Part shown: positions 25,537 through 35,279 of the stretch, one piece after another
How the letters are laid out: every line of letters starts with the position of its first letter
Position numbering within the stretch: position 1 is the first letter of the stretch
Source of the DNA: Rubrobacter indicoceani
Lineage (GTDB): Bacteria > Actinomycetota > Rubrobacteria > Rubrobacterales > Rubrobacteraceae
Length of the DNA stretch: 64,000 nucleotides
Direction of reading: 5' to 3'
NCBI RefSeq assembly: GCF_003568865.1
Contig: NZ_CP031115.1
Coordinates: 1,364,001-1,428,000 of the forward strand
Position numbers and translations under genes: made by a program
The notes under the pieces: generated by a model
The model's database searches: none
What the model was told of the DNA's origin: nothing
The model's input: the letters and a program-made list of their open reading frames with translations, nothing else

Positions 25537-25568
25537 CATCCCGTCTCGGGCAGCGGGTTTCCCCGACC

Positions 25569-26576
25569 TTGCGTATAGCAATAGACGCCCTCGGCGGGGA
25601 TAATGCCCCCCGCGAGGTTGTCGCGGGAACCCTTGCCGCAGCGCGGGGAAACCCCGGCACCACCTTCAAGCTCGTCGGGCCGCGCTCCAGACTGGACAAG
25701 CACCTGACCCCGAACGAACTCCCGGCCAACGTAGAGTTGATGGAGTCCGGCGGGGTCGTCTCCATGTCCGAGGAACCCGCCGCCGCGCTCCGGTCGAAGC
25801 CGGATGCGAGCGTCGCGGTTTCGGCCGCGCTCGTAAAGCGCGGCGAGGCCGATGCGTTCTTCTCGGCGGGCAGTACGGGGGCGACGGTGGCGGCCGCCCT
25901 TCTCGGGATCGGGCGTCTTCGGGGATGTCGGCGTCCGGCCATCGCCACGGTGCTGCCGTTCACGCGGCCGGTGCTGCTGCTCGACGCGGGGGCCACGATA
26001 GCGTGCAGGCCGCAGGATCTCGTCAACTTCGCTATCCTTGGCGGCGTGTTCGCAGAGAGATACTTCAACCTGAAAGACGGGGCGCGGGTGGGTTTGATCA
26101 ACGTCGGAGAAGAACCGGGTAAGGGTACCGACCTCACCCGCGAAGCGCACGCGCTCCTTGGGAGCACGCCGAACTTGAACTTCCTCGGCAACGTCGAGGG
26201 GCGCGACATCGGCAACGGAACCGCCGACGTGCTCGTGACCGACGGCTTCACCGGGAACGTCGTCCTCAAGACCGCGGAAGGTACGGCGCGCGCCTCGCTC
26301 GGGATGGTCCGGGAGGCTATCACCTCGGGTGGAGTTTTCGCCAGGCTCGCCGGGGCGGTGCTGCGCCCGAGGCTGTCTTCGGTCCGGGACCAGGTGGACC
26401 CCGAAAACTACGGCGGTTCGTTTCTGCTCGGGGTGAACGGTTCGGTCGTTATAGGTCACGGTAACTCGACTGCCCGGGGCGTAGAGAACGTGCTCACGGG
26501 CATCGCCGGAGCGGGAAGCTCCCTCACGGAAAACCTCCAGGCCGCGCTTGCAAAGTCCACCGGGAGACCTTCGTGA
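25569..26576 (+). CDS. plsX: Phosphate acyltransferase PlsX
   Basis: A 335-residue enzyme that converts acyl-ACP to acyl-phosphate for phospholipid synthesis. It begins [18 protein letters not shown] and has [41 protein letters not shown] and the C-terminal [16 protein letters not shown] start at 25569; no good purine tract precedes it, so the start is less certain. It overlaps fabH by four bases and links to the FakA/FakB pair through acyl-phosphate. Confidence 0.93.
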   Translation: MRIAIDALGGDNAPREVVAGTLAAARGNPGTTFKLVGPRSRLDKHLTPNELPANVELMESGGVVSMSEEPAAALRSKPDASVAVSAALVKRGEADAFFSAGSTGATVAAALLGIGRLRGCRRPAIATVLPFTRPVLLLDAGATIACRPQDLVNFAILGGVFAERYFNLKDGARVGLINVGEEPGKGTDLTREAHALLGSTPNLNFLGNVEGRDIGNGTADVLVTDGFTGNVVLKTAEGTARASLGMVREAITSGGVFARLAGAVLRPRLSSVRDQVDPENYGGSFLLGVNGSVVIGHGNSTARGVENVLTGIAGAGSSLTENLQAALAKSTGRPS

Positions 26577-27526
26577 GCGAGGGAAAGCGGGCTTTCGGAG
26601 AGATCATCGGCGTCGGACGCGCCCTCGGCGGTCGAACCGTAACGAACGCCGACCTCGAATCCGTCCTCGACACGACGGACGACTGGATCTCCTCCCGCAC
26701 CGGAATCCTCGAGCGTCGCATCGTCACGGAGAACGAGAACGTCGTTACCCTCTCCGTGGATGCCGCCAAAGCCGCCCTCAAGCACGCGGATATCCCCGCC
26801 GATTCAATAGACACGATCATCTGCGCGACCTCTACGAACCCGGAATCGATGCCGTCCGTTGCGTGTCTTGTCGGAGAGGCCATCGGGGCCGCCGGGTGCG
26901 GGGCGATGGACCTCGCCGCCGCCTGCGCCGGATACGCCTACGCCGCCTCGGTCGCCTCTTCGCTGCTTATGAGCGGCGTCTCAGAGCGGCTGCTCCTTAT
27001 CGGTGCTGATGCGATGTCCGAGATAGTCGACGAAAAAGACCGCTCGACCGCCATTATCTTCGCCGACGGAGCCGGGGCCGTAGTCCTTGACCGGGGCAGC
27101 GGGGAATCCGGGTTTCTGGATCACACCCTCGGCGCAAACGGCGGCCTGGCCGATATGGGCCGCGCCGGACACCCCGGTGATGGAAACCACCTCTACCAGA
27201 ACGGTCGCGGTATCTTTCGTTTCGCCGTCGAGATGTTCCCGAAGATGGTCGAGGAGATAACCTCCCGCAACAACGTCCCCCTCGATGAAGTCCAGTTTAT
27301 TATCCCGCATCAGGCAAATAACCGCATAATACAGGCGGCGGGACGAAAGCTGGACGTACCGGCGGGGCGGATAGTGGTGAACCTGGACAGGTTCGGCAAC
27401 ACGTCGGCGGCGAGCATCCCGCTTTCGTACCCGGACATATTCGAGCGGTTCGAGCGGGGGAAGTACATCGTAACGGTGGGATTCGGGTTCGGGCTGACGT
27501 GGGCCGCGAACCTGTACAGGATCTAG
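26573..27526 (+). CDS. fabH: 3-oxoacyl-ACP synthase III
   Basis: A 317-residue condensing enzyme that starts fatty acid synthesis from acyl-CoA and malonyl-ACP. The catalytic Cys is C118 in [11 protein letters not shown]; the His and Asn are in [12 protein letters not shown] and [10 protein letters not shown]. The GTG at 26573 overlaps the plsX stop (GTGA). Substrate preference (acetyl- or branched acyl-CoA) cannot be told. Confidence 0.95.
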   Translation: MSEGKRAFGEIIGVGRALGGRTVTNADLESVLDTTDDWISSRTGILERRIVTENENVVTLSVDAAKAALKHADIPADSIDTIICATSTNPESMPSVACLVGEAIGAAGCGAMDLAAACAGYAYAASVASSLLMSGVSERLLLIGADAMSEIVDEKDRSTAIIFADGAGAVVLDRGSGESGFLDHTLGANGGLADMGRAGHPGDGNHLYQNGRGIFRFAVEMFPKMVEEITSRNNVPLDEVQFIIPHQANNRIIQAAGRKLDVPAGRIVVNLDRFGNTSAASIPLSYPDIFERFERGKYIVTVGFGFGLTWAANLYRI

Positions 27527-27547
27527 GTTGACTGGTTCGGGAGGGTG

Positions 27548-28375
27548 ATGGGGGATTCTATTTACCGGCGGGCGTTTGTGTTCCCCGGTCAGGGAGTGGT
27601 CGGCGGCGAGGTCGCCGGAGAAGTCCGCAAAGCCGTGGAAAAGGCAACGGGCGGCAAAGAGACGCCGTACCAGCTCTCGGTGTTCGCGAGCTCGATGACG
27701 CTTTTTTACGCGCTCGTCGGGGCCGGGTACTCGCCGGATGTGGTCGCAGGACACTCGCTCGGGGAGTACGCGGCGGTCTGTGCCGCGGGCGTTGTATCGC
27801 TCGACGATGCGGTGCGGCTCGTGTCGGAGCGCGACCGCCTGATGAACGAGGCCGGAGCCGGGAGGCCGGGCGGGATGGTGGCCTTGATCGGGGCGGACGC
27901 TGCGGCGGTAGAGGAGGCCGTCTCCGGTGTCTCCGGCACGGTCGTCGCAGCGAACTTCAACACCCCGCGCCAGCTGGTCTTGAGCGGAGAGAAGGCCGCG
28001 CTCGACAAGGTAACGGAAGGGTTGAAGGGTCGGAAGGTTCCGCTGGAGGTCGCCGGGGCGTTCCACTCGCCGCTCATGGAGTCGGCGGCGGAGAGGATGG
28101 AGAAGCTGCTCGACGCAACCGGGTTCTCCGAGCCGGACTTCCCGGTTGTCGGGGCGACGGACGGGACGTTGCTCACCGGTGCGGCGTCCGTGAAAGATGC
28201 GCTCAAGCGGCAGATGCTCGCTCCGGTGCGGTGGGTTGATGTGATCGGGCGTTTCGATGCGCTCGGGGTCCGGGAAATAGTCGAGTGCGGCGAGGGTGGT
28301 ACGCTCGTCAGGATGCTCCGGGACTTCAAGGGGCTCGACTTCGACGGCAGAAAGGCTACGGAGGTGCTCGCGTGA
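27548..28375 (+). CDS. fabD: Malonyl-CoA:ACP transacylase, compact N-terminal region
   Basis: A 275-residue FabD that loads malonate onto ACP. FVFPGQG, the catalytic Ser in GHSLGE and the His in GAFHSPLM are present. Between FPGQG and GHSLGE there are only about 55 residues instead of about 80, so part of the N-terminal helical region is missing, and the usual EVGPG near the C-terminus reads ECGEGG. The ATG at 27548 follows GGGAGGG; a GTG at 27545 is directly upstream. Function is still likely. Confidence 0.88.
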   Translation: MGDSIYRRAFVFPGQGVVGGEVAGEVRKAVEKATGGKETPYQLSVFASSMTLFYALVGAGYSPDVVAGHSLGEYAAVCAAGVVSLDDAVRLVSERDRLMNEAGAGRPGGMVALIGADAAAVEEAVSGVSGTVVAANFNTPRQLVLSGEKAALDKVTEGLKGRKVPLEVAGAFHSPLMESAAERMEKLLDATGFSEPDFPVVGATDGTLLTGAASVKDALKRQMLAPVRWVDVIGRFDALGVREIVECGEGGTLVRMLRDFKGLDFDGRKATEVLA

Positions 28376-28863
28376 GGGATGGAACCGGTGAAGTTGCGGG
28401 TATGAAGCTGCCGCTGATGGCGAACGAGATACAGGACCTTATCCCGCACCGATATCCGTTTCTCCTGGTGGACCGGGTAATAGATCTCGAGGTCGGAAAG
28501 CGAGCCGTCGGGATCAAAAACGTAACCCAGAACGAGCCGTTCTTTCAGGGGCATTTCCCGGGGCATCCGGTTATGCCGGGCGTACTTATCGTCGAGGCGA
28601 TGGCTCAGGTCGGGGCGGTCGGGGTGATGGCCGACGAGGCTTTCAGGAGCAAGCTCGCGCTCTTTGCCGGGATAGACGGGGTCAGGTTCCGTCGACAGGT
28701 CGTACCGGGGGACGTGCTTCGGATGGAGGTCGAGATCGGCCGCCTCAGAGGACGCATCGGTCGCGGGAGCGCGGTCGCGTTCGTGGACGGAGAGAAGGCG
28801 TGCGAGGCGGAGCTTACGTTCGCCTTTGTAGACAGAGAAGACGCGGACGGGGGCAGGGTGTGA
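28372..28863 (+). CDS. fabZ: 3-hydroxyacyl-ACP dehydratase FabZ
   Basis: A 163-residue hotdog-fold dehydratase. It has [13 protein letters not shown] with the catalytic His, [20 protein letters not shown] with the catalytic Glu, and FFQGHFPG. The GTG at 28372 overlaps the fabD stop; an ATG at 28402 would remove 10 non-conserved residues and is the alternative. It overlaps fabG by four bases. Confidence 0.95.
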   Translation: MRDGTGEVAGMKLPLMANEIQDLIPHRYPFLLVDRVIDLEVGKRAVGIKNVTQNEPFFQGHFPGHPVMPGVLIVEAMAQVGAVGVMADEAFRSKLALFAGIDGVRFRRQVVPGDVLRMEVEIGRLRGRIGRGSAVAFVDGEKACEAELTFAFVDREDADGGRV

Positions 28864-29606
28864 TCGAAGCCGGAAGGGTGGCCGTCGTTACCGGAGGCAG
28901 CCGGGGGATAGGACGGGCGATAGCGGTCGAGCTGGCAAAACAGGGCGCGGACGTGGCCGTTACCTACCGCTCAAACGATGAGGAGGCCGGAAAAACAAAG
29001 GCGCTCGTCGAGGGGGTCGGGAAGACCTGCCGGGTCTACAGGGGCGATTCCGCAAAGGGCGAAGACGTGGATGACATCTTCAAGAGAATAGCCTCTGACT
29101 TCGGGCGGCTGGACATTCTTGTGAACAACGCCGGGATCACCCGCGACAACCTCATGATGCGGATGAAAGAGGCCGAGTTCGACGATGTAGTCTCGACGAA
29201 CCTCAAGGGGACGTACCTCTGCACAAAGGCCGCGACCCGGCAGATGATGCGCGCAAGGTGGGGGCGGGTCGTAAACGTATCATCGGTCGTCGGGCTCACG
29301 GGGAACGCGGGACAGGCGAACTACGCGGCATCCAAGGCCGGGATCATCGGCCTCACCAAAAGCGTTGCGCGGGAGTACGCCGCTCGCGGCATCACGGCCA
29401 ACGCGGTCGCTCCGGGGTACGTCGCCACGGAGCTTACGGGCATTCTCTCCGATGAGATCAAGGCCGCCATCAAGGCCCAGACCCCGGTCGGACGCTTCGC
29501 CGAAGCGGAGGAGGTCGCCTCGGCAGTCGCGTTTCTCTGCGGTGAGGAAGCGGCATATATCACCGGACAGACCCTTGCCGTGGACGGTGGAATGTCGATG
29601 CAGTAG
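28860..29606 (+). CDS. fabG: 3-oxoacyl-ACP reductase FabG
   Basis: A 248-residue short-chain dehydrogenase. It has the NADP-binding [20 protein letters not shown], the catalytic Ser in VNVSSVVG, and [14 protein letters not shown] with Tyr and Lys. The GTG at 28860 overlaps the fabZ stop; an in-frame ATG at 28800 lies within fabZ. It is followed by a 109-base gap before acpP. Confidence 0.95.
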   Translation: MIEAGRVAVVTGGSRGIGRAIAVELAKQGADVAVTYRSNDEEAGKTKALVEGVGKTCRVYRGDSAKGEDVDDIFKRIASDFGRLDILVNNAGITRDNLMMRMKEAEFDDVVSTNLKGTYLCTKAATRQMMRARWGRVVNVSSVVGLTGNAGQANYAASKAGIIGLTKSVAREYAARGITANAVAPGYVATELTGILSDEIKAAIKAQTPVGRFAEAEEVASAVAFLCGEEAAYITGQTLAVDGGMSMQ

Positions 29607-29634
29607 GCCGCAGAAGCCGGGTTACGAATTGCGC

Positions 29635-29640
29635 TACACT
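29635..29640 (+). promoter_or_regulatory. Possible acpP -10 element
   Basis: TACACT lies in the 109-base gap between fabG and acpP, 75 bases before the acpP ATG. ACP is needed in greater amount than the enzymes, so a separate promoter is reasonable. No clear -35 is seen. Confidence 0.3.
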
Positions 29641-29715
29641 ACGCGCTGTGTCAGCATGGATTAATCGGAAAGTAACAAGCCGCACGCGGCATCGTAAATA
29701 GAAAAAGGAGCTTGC

Positions 29716-29958
29716 ATGGATCGCGAAGAGGTTTTGCAGAAGATTCAGGAGATAGCGGCTGACAGGCTCGGGGTGGAGGAAGCGGAGGTAACGCCCGAAG
29801 CGTCGTTCCGGGAAGACCTCGAGGCGGACTCCCTTGACCTCGTTGAGCTCATCATGGAGCTTGAGGAGCAGTTCGGGATGGAGATACCGGACGAGGACGC
29901 CGAGAAGATCACGACCGTCGAAGAAGCCGTTGACTACGTAGTGGAACACCAGTCCTAG
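29716..29958 (+). CDS. acpP: Acyl carrier protein
   Basis: An 80-residue carrier protein for fatty acid synthesis. The phosphopantetheine Ser is S39 in [10 protein letters not shown], followed by [17 protein letters not shown]. The charge is strongly acidic as usual. ATG at 29716 has AAAAAGGAG at 29702-29710. The stop overlaps fabF by one base. Confidence 0.97.
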   Translation: MDREEVLQKIQEIAADRLGVEEAEVTPEASFREDLEADSLDLVELIMELEEQFGMEIPDEDAEKITTVEEAVDYVVEHQS

Positions 29959-31214
29959 TGAGCGACGCTTCAGGCACCGGCGGCAGAGGCCGCGTCCTTA
30001 TAACCGGGGCCGGGGCGGTTACGCCGCTCGGTACGGGGGTCGAGAAGTTCTGGAGTGCGGCCCTTGCCGGAGAGAGCGGGGCGGCAGAGATAACGCGCTT
30101 CGACCCGGAACCCTACCCGTCGCGCATCGCCGCCGAATGTACGGACTTCGACCCGACGGACTTTATCTCCAAAAAGGACGCCCGCCGGATGGACCGCTAC
30201 GGTCAGTACGGGGTTGCAGCGGGCAAACAGGCCGCCGAATCGGCCGGGATCATGGACCTTATCCGCGAGAAACCGGAGCGCGTCGGGATAGTTCTCGGGA
30301 GCGGCATTGGCGGTATCTCAACCTGGGAGCGAGAGTACCAGACGCTCAACGAGCGCGGCCCCGGCAGGGTCAGCCCGTTTCTTATAACGATGATGGTCCC
30401 GAACATGGCCGCCGGGCAGCTTGCGATCATGCTCGGCGCGACCGGCCCGACGCAGTGTCCGGTTCTCGCCTGTGCGACGGGCGGCGAGGCTATAGCGGAG
30501 GGTCTTGAGATGATCCGCCGCGGCGACGCCGACGTGGTTATAGCCGGGGCTTCCGAGGCCCCTATAACCCCGCTCTCGATGGCCGGGTTCTGCGCCATAC
30601 GCGCGGTCAGCCGCCGCAACGACGACCCACAGGCCGCGAGCCGCCCGTTTGACGCGGGCCGCGACGGTTTCGTGATAAGCGAGGGGGCGGGGGCGGTTAT
30701 CCTTGAAAGCGAGGAACACGCCGCGCGTCGCGGCGCGGAGCCGATAGCCGCCGTCTCGGGATACGCCCGCACGACGGACGCCTACCACATCACCTCACCG
30801 GACGAGGAGGGCAAGGGCGTGGAACGGGCCATCCGCCTCGCGCTTGACGACGCGGGGCTTTCGGCGGAGGACATCGGGTATGTAAACGCCCATGCGACCT
30901 CGACGGGGGCCGGGGACGGGCCGGAGACACACGCCATCAGCCGCACCGTACCGCACGCCCTTGTCAGCGGCACGAAGTCCATGACCGGGCATTCGTTCGG
31001 AGCGGTCGGGGCGCTGGAGGGCATCCTCTGCTCACTCGCCGTGAACGAGAAGGTCGTGCCGCCGAGCATCAACCTCGATGAGCTCGCGCCGGACTGTGCG
31101 CCCCTGAAGTACGTAAAGGACAAGGCGCAGAAGGTTCCTGACCTGAAGGCCGTGCTGTCGAACTCGATGGGCTTCGGGGGACACAACGTCGTGGTGGCGT
31201 TCGAGGCTGTATAG
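29958..31214 (+). CDS. fabF: 3-oxoacyl-ACP synthase II
   Basis: A 418-residue elongating condensing enzyme. The catalytic Cys is C172 in LACATGGEA; the two His are in NAHATSTGAGDG and MTGHSFGAVGALEG. GTG at 29958 overlaps the acpP stop. FabI/FabK enoyl reductase is not in the window. Confidence 0.96.
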   Translation: MSDASGTGGRGRVLITGAGAVTPLGTGVEKFWSAALAGESGAAEITRFDPEPYPSRIAAECTDFDPTDFISKKDARRMDRYGQYGVAAGKQAAESAGIMDLIREKPERVGIVLGSGIGGISTWEREYQTLNERGPGRVSPFLITMMVPNMAAGQLAIMLGATGPTQCPVLACATGGEAIAEGLEMIRRGDADVVIAGASEAPITPLSMAGFCAIRAVSRRNDDPQAASRPFDAGRDGFVISEGAGAVILESEEHAARRGAEPIAAVSGYARTTDAYHITSPDEEGKGVERAIRLALDDAGLSAEDIGYVNAHATSTGAGDGPETHAISRTVPHALVSGTKSMTGHSFGAVGALEGILCSLAVNEKVVPPSINLDELAPDCAPLKYVKDKAQKVPDLKAVLSNSMGFGGHNVVVAFEAV

Positions 31215-31215
31215 T
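31210..31215 (+). promoter_or_regulatory. Candidate rnc -10 element
   Basis: TATAGT spans the fabF stop and ends 10 bases before the rnc ATG at 31226. No -35 or purine tract is seen between them, so it may drive a nearly leaderless rnc transcript. Confidence 0.35.
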
Positions 31216-31225
31216 AGTAGCGATT

Positions 31226-31885
31226 ATGACGATCAAAGACCTTATCGAGACCCTCCCGGAGCCGCTCCGGCAGCGCGCCCTGACGCACCCGAGCGTCGCC
31301 GACCCGTACGATTCGAACGGACGGCTGGAGTTTCTGGGCGACGCTATTCTGAACACGCGGGTGGCCGAGCTTGTCTTTCACGGCTACCCGGAGCTTCTGG
31401 AGGGCGACCTGACGCGCATCCGGGCGCACCTCGTGCGCAAGACGTTTCTTGCAAGCGTCGGGCGGCGCGAGGGGATAGAGGCCATGGTCTCAAGCTCCGT
31501 TATCAACGATTCGGTCGTGGCCGATACGGTCGAGGCCATAATCGGCGCGGCCTACCTGATAGACCGAGAGCTCGTGGTGGAGACCATAGACCGCCTCTTT
31601 GATCCCGGGGAGATAGACACCGACGAGCTGCGCGACTGGAAGACCCTTCTTCAGGAGACGCTTCAGGCCGACGGCCTGCGCCCGAGCTACCGGGTCATCT
31701 CAAAGCAGGGCCCGGCCCACGCCCCGAGCTTCGTCTCCGGCGTAACCATAGACGGCTCGGAGGTCGCGTCGGGCAGGGGACAGTCCATCAAGGAGAGTGA
31801 GCAGTCCGCCGCCCGCTCCGCCCTTGAAATACTCGGCGTCCGACCGATGGATACGTCCGGGGTCGAGGCCCCGGTCGGGGCCTAG
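31226..31885 (+). CDS. rnc: Ribonuclease III
   Basis: A 219-residue double-strand-specific endonuclease for rRNA and mRNA processing. The catalytic motif is RLEFLGDAILNTRV, with DTVEAIIGAAYL carrying the second acidic site. A C-terminal double-strand RNA-binding domain (about residues 140-205) is present. It follows fabF and precedes smc, a common order. Confidence 0.95.
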   Translation: MTIKDLIETLPEPLRQRALTHPSVADPYDSNGRLEFLGDAILNTRVAELVFHGYPELLEGDLTRIRAHLVRKTFLASVGRREGIEAMVSSSVINDSVVADTVEAIIGAAYLIDRELVVETIDRLFDPGEIDTDELRDWKTLLQETLQADGLRPSYRVISKQGPAHAPSFVSGVTIDGSEVASGRGQSIKESEQSAARSALEILGVRPMDTSGVEAPVGA

Positions 31886-31934
31886 CTCCCGCCCTTCCGG
31901 TTGAACGTCTTTTTGCAGGGCTTTCTACCTTTAC

Positions 31935-31963
31935 GTGTCCTTGTCGTTCAAGTCGCGTAGAAT
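31935..31963 (+). promoter_or_regulatory. Candidate smc promoter
   Basis: GTGTCC (31935-31940) and TAGAAT (31958-31963) are 17 bases apart, the same style as the rpsP promoter (GTGTCA-N17-TAGACT). TAGAAT ends 10 bases before the preferred smc GTG at 31974. Confidence 0.4.
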
Positions 31964-31973
31964 CTCCGGCAGC

Positions 31974-34900
31974 GTGTTATCTGCGGTTTACATAAAAGGA
32001 TTCAAGACGTTTGCGCGTCCGGTGAGGATGCCGCTTTCTGGCGGGGTCACGGCGGTCGTGGGGCCGAACGGGAGCGGGAAGAGCAACATCACGGACGCGG
32101 TTCTGTTCGCGCTCGGGGAGCAGAGCCCGGGGCTTCTGCGGGCGGGGACCATGGGCGACCTTATCTTCTCCGGCTCGGAGTCCCTGCAGAAAACCAACGT
32201 TGCGGAGGTTACGCTCGTTCTGGACAACTCGCGCAAGAACATCTCGCTGCCGTACGAGGAGGTTTCGGTAACGCGGCGCATCTCGCGGGAGGGTGGAACG
32301 GAGTACAGGATCAACGGTTCGAGGGCGCGGCTCTCGGACGTTCGTTCGGTGGCGGGCGAGGCTGGACTTGGCCGGCACAGCATCCTCAGGCAGGGTGCGG
32401 TTGATGCGATCGTATCGGGCGGGGCCGAGGCCTGCAGGCTGGCCGTCGAGGAGGCGGCGGGGCTCGGGGTCTACCGGCGGCGCAGGCTCACCTCGGGGCG
32501 CCGGCTGGAGCGGGCGAACGAGCAGCTTGAGCAGAGCCGGAGCATCGAGGCCGAGCTTGCCGGGCAGCTTGCAAGGATCGAGAAAGAAGCCGCTGCGGCG
32601 CGGGAGTACCGGGAGATCGAATCAAGGTACCGCAGGTTCTCTCTGGCGCACCTGTACCGGACTGCGAGCCGGGGCACCTCGGGCGTCGAGGAGAGGTTGC
32701 GGTCGGCGGGCAAGAGGCTCGAGAAGCTCGGAGCCGGTATCTCGGAGGCCGAACGGGCGGAGGGGACGGCGGACGCAGAGCTTCGCGGTGCGGAGCGGGA
32801 GATGCTCCGCATAGAGAAAGTCGCAGAGGGGCTGGAAGACGCGGCGGAGGGCATCCGGAGGGTTTCTCTTGTGGCGGGTCGCAACGCGCTTCGTTCGGAG
32901 TCGAGGTCCGGGGATGAAGACCAGCGACAGAGGGCGGTGTCGCGCCTGAGGGACGAGGGTGAGCGCGTCCGCCGGGAGTTGAAGTCGCTCCGCGTCCGGT
33001 ACGAGGAATCGTCCGCGGATCACACAGAACGCGAGGCCGAGCGCGTCGGAAAGGCGCAGGCCGCCCGCGAGGCCCGCGAGAGGGTGGAGAAGGCCGAGAA
33101 GCGACACGCAGCCACTTTAAGAGAGCTTGACCGCACCTCGGCCCGGCTGGCGGCGATGAACTCGGTTTTCGTGCCGGGGGTCATGTCCCGAAGCGACGCC
33201 GAGGCTCTTAGGGTGGTCGGCGAAAAGCTTGGAGGTGCGGGGCCGCCCGGCTGGGACGGGGCGGAGGAGCTGTCCGGGGTCGTTGCCGCGCTCTTCGACC
33301 GGGTTTCGGGGCTCGGAAAGCAGGCGGATCAGAGGCGCGGGGCGCTGCGGGCCGCGCTCGGACGGCTCTCGGGGCGGGAGAAGAGCCTGCGGGCATCCTT
33401 GCGCTCGGTGGCGGAGGGACCGAGGCTCTACGAAATCGTGCGGTCGAAGCCGGGCTACGAGTCGGCGGTCGAAGCGGCGTTCGCCGAATACGGCGGTGGG
33501 ATGCTCGCGGCGGACATAGAGCAGGGCGTGAAGATGCTCTCGGATTCGGAGCGGGTCGCCGTAAGGCTGGACGCAAGCGAGGTCGGAGAGGATCACCCCT
33601 TCGACGGCAAGCCGCTTCTTGAGTGCGTCGAGATCACGGACCCGAGGTACTCCGGAGCCGTCGAGCGGCTGCTCGGTGGTACGTACCTGATCGAAACCGC
33701 CGACGCCGCGAGCCTCGATAACGGACACGTGGCCGTTACAAGGTCCGGCCTGCGCCTGACCCGCACGAGCGTCAGCCTCGCCCGCGCCGGACGCTACACC
33801 GTCGAGGCCCGGCTCGCCGCGACCCGACGGCTTCTCGAAGACTTCGAGCACGGGCCGGTCGCCGCTCTGGACAAGCGGGAGGCGGAGTTGAAAGATACCG
33901 GCGACCGCGTCCGGGAGGTGCAGAGCCTCACCGATAAGGTCCGGTCCTGTTTGCACCGCGCAAACCGGGCGAAGGACGCGCTGGGACGCGAAGCCCTGCG
34001 GAGGCTGGAGGCGCAGAAGCGAACAGAGGAGAGCGCCGGCGAGCGGGAGACCGCCACCGCAAGGCTCCGGACGGAGCTCCTCCGGCGCGAAGAGGAGTTG
34101 GACGAGGCGGCGGGCGAGCTTGACGGCGCGAGGCGAGCGAGGTCGGTGGCGGCGTCGGAGCGGGACGTGGCCCGGGTCCGGGCGGAAGACGCGGCGCGGT
34201 TGCAGCGTCGGGTCCGGCGGGCCGTCTCCGAGGGGGCCAGGCGGATAGACCGAATCTCTTCAAGCCTCGCTCGGGTAGAGCGAACCGAACCGGCCCGGAT
34301 AGAAGACCCCGGCGAGGTAGCCGTCCGGGTCGTGGCCGCCGTCGAGCGGCTGACGACGGGTATCTCCGAGCGACGCCAGCGGGTGCGGGCCCTGCGGGCG
34401 GAGAAAAGCGGGGAATACCGCAGGATCTCCGCGAGCCGCAACGAGCTCGGAAGACAGACCGCCGAGCTGCGGGCCGAGGCTCGTTCGGAGCGGGAGCGGA
34501 TCTCCGGCCTTGAAAACGCGCTCGAAAGGGCGAAGAAGTCCGTCGCCGAGGCCGAGATGGAGGTCCGCGAGGAATGGGCCGCCACGCTGGAGGACGCCAG
34601 GTGCGAGGCCGAATCCTTGGACCTGTCGCCGGAGAAGCTGGAGGCCGAAAGGAACCGTCTCGCCCGCCGTCTGAAACGCTTCGGGGACGTGAACCTGCTC
34701 GCGCTTTCGCAGGAAGAGGAGATCCGGGAGCGGCACGACACCATCCGCGACCAGCGCACCGACGCCGAAGAGGCCGCCGGCGACATCGAGCGCATCATCA
34801 ACGAGGTGGACCGGGAGATAGAGAACCGCTTCTCTGCCACCTTCGAGCGTGTCCGAGCCACCTTCTCGGAGATGGTGCCGCGCATGCTCTCCGGCGGTGG

Positions 34901-35270
34901 CGGCAGCCTCGAACTGACCGAAGAAGGCATCGAGGTCGGGGTCAGGCTGGGACGGAAGGGCTGGCGTTCGCTCAAGGTGCTCTCGGGCGGGGAACGCTCG
35001 CTTCTCGCGCTCTCGTTTCTCTTCAGCATCCTTCTCAGCCGGACGGACGGGGCGGGGACGTTCTGCATCCTGGACGAGGCCGAGGCCGCGCTCGACGATG
35101 TAAACCTGGCGCGGTTCGTAGCTGTGGTAGACTCCCAGCGCGAGAGCGGACAGTTTATTCTCGTGACGCACCAGAAGCGCACGATGGCCGCCGCCGACGT
35201 TCTTTACGGGGTCGTTCAGGACGCCTCCGGGGCCACCTCCGTAGTATCCAAACGCATTCAGGGAGACTGA
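31974..35270 (+). CDS. smc: Chromosome segregation ATPase SMC
   Basis: A 1098-residue condensin. The N-terminal ATPase half has VYIKGFKTFARPV and Walker A GPNGSGKSN. Long coiled coils surround a hinge (about residues 475-620, around YEIVRSKPGYESAVEAAFAEYG). The C-terminal half has the ABC signature LSGGERSLLALSFLF and FCILDEAEAALDD. It is shorter than the usual 1150-1190 residues because the coiled-coil arms are shorter. An in-frame GTG at 31935 would add 13 residues and coincides with the putative -35, so 31974 is preferred. Confidence 0.95.
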   Translation: MLSAVYIKGFKTFARPVRMPLSGGVTAVVGPNGSGKSNITDAVLFALGEQSPGLLRAGTMGDLIFSGSESLQKTNVAEVTLVLDNSRKNISLPYEEVSVTRRISREGGTEYRINGSRARLSDVRSVAGEAGLGRHSILRQGAVDAIVSGGAEACRLAVEEAAGLGVYRRRRLTSGRRLERANEQLEQSRSIEAELAGQLARIEKEAAAAREYREIESRYRRFSLAHLYRTASRGTSGVEERLRSAGKRLEKLGAGISEAERAEGTADAELRGAEREMLRIEKVAEGLEDAAEGIRRVSLVAGRNALRSESRSGDEDQRQRAVSRLRDEGERVRRELKSLRVRYEESSADHTEREAERVGKAQAAREARERVEKAEKRHAATLRELDRTSARLAAMNSVFVPGVMSRSDAEALRVVGEKLGGAGPPGWDGAEELSGVVAALFDRVSGLGKQADQRRGALRAALGRLSGREKSLRASLRSVAEGPRLYEIVRSKPGYESAVEAAFAEYGGGMLAADIEQGVKMLSDSERVAVRLDASEVGEDHPFDGKPLLECVEITDPRYSGAVERLLGGTYLIETADAASLDNGHVAVTRSGLRLTRTSVSLARAGRYTVEARLAATRRLLEDFEHGPVAALDKREAELKDTGDRVREVQSLTDKVRSCLHRANRAKDALGREALRRLEAQKRTEESAGERETATARLRTELLRREEELDEAAGELDGARRARSVAASERDVARVRAEDAARLQRRVRRAVSEGARRIDRISSSLARVERTEPARIEDPGEVAVRVVAAVERLTTGISERRQRVRALRAEKSGEYRRISASRNELGRQTAELRAEARSERERISGLENALERAKKSVAEAEMEVREEWAATLEDARCEAESLDLSPEKLEAERNRLARRLKRFGDVNLLALSQEEEIRERHDTIRDQRTDAEEAAGDIERIINEVDREIENRFSATFERVRATFSEMVPRMLSGGGGSLELTEEGIEVGVRLGRKGWRSLKVLSGGERSLLALSFLFSILLSRTDGAGTFCILDEAEAALDDVNLARFVAVVDSQRESGQFILVTHQKRTMAAADVLYGVVQDASGATSVVSKRIQGD

Positions 35271-35279
35271 ACTCAGGCT

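Noticed and set aside
31886-31934. Possible terminator after rnc (GCCCT...AGGGC then TTTCT)
   Set aside because: The loop is about 20 bases and the T-run is broken; it also overlaps the likely smc promoter region.
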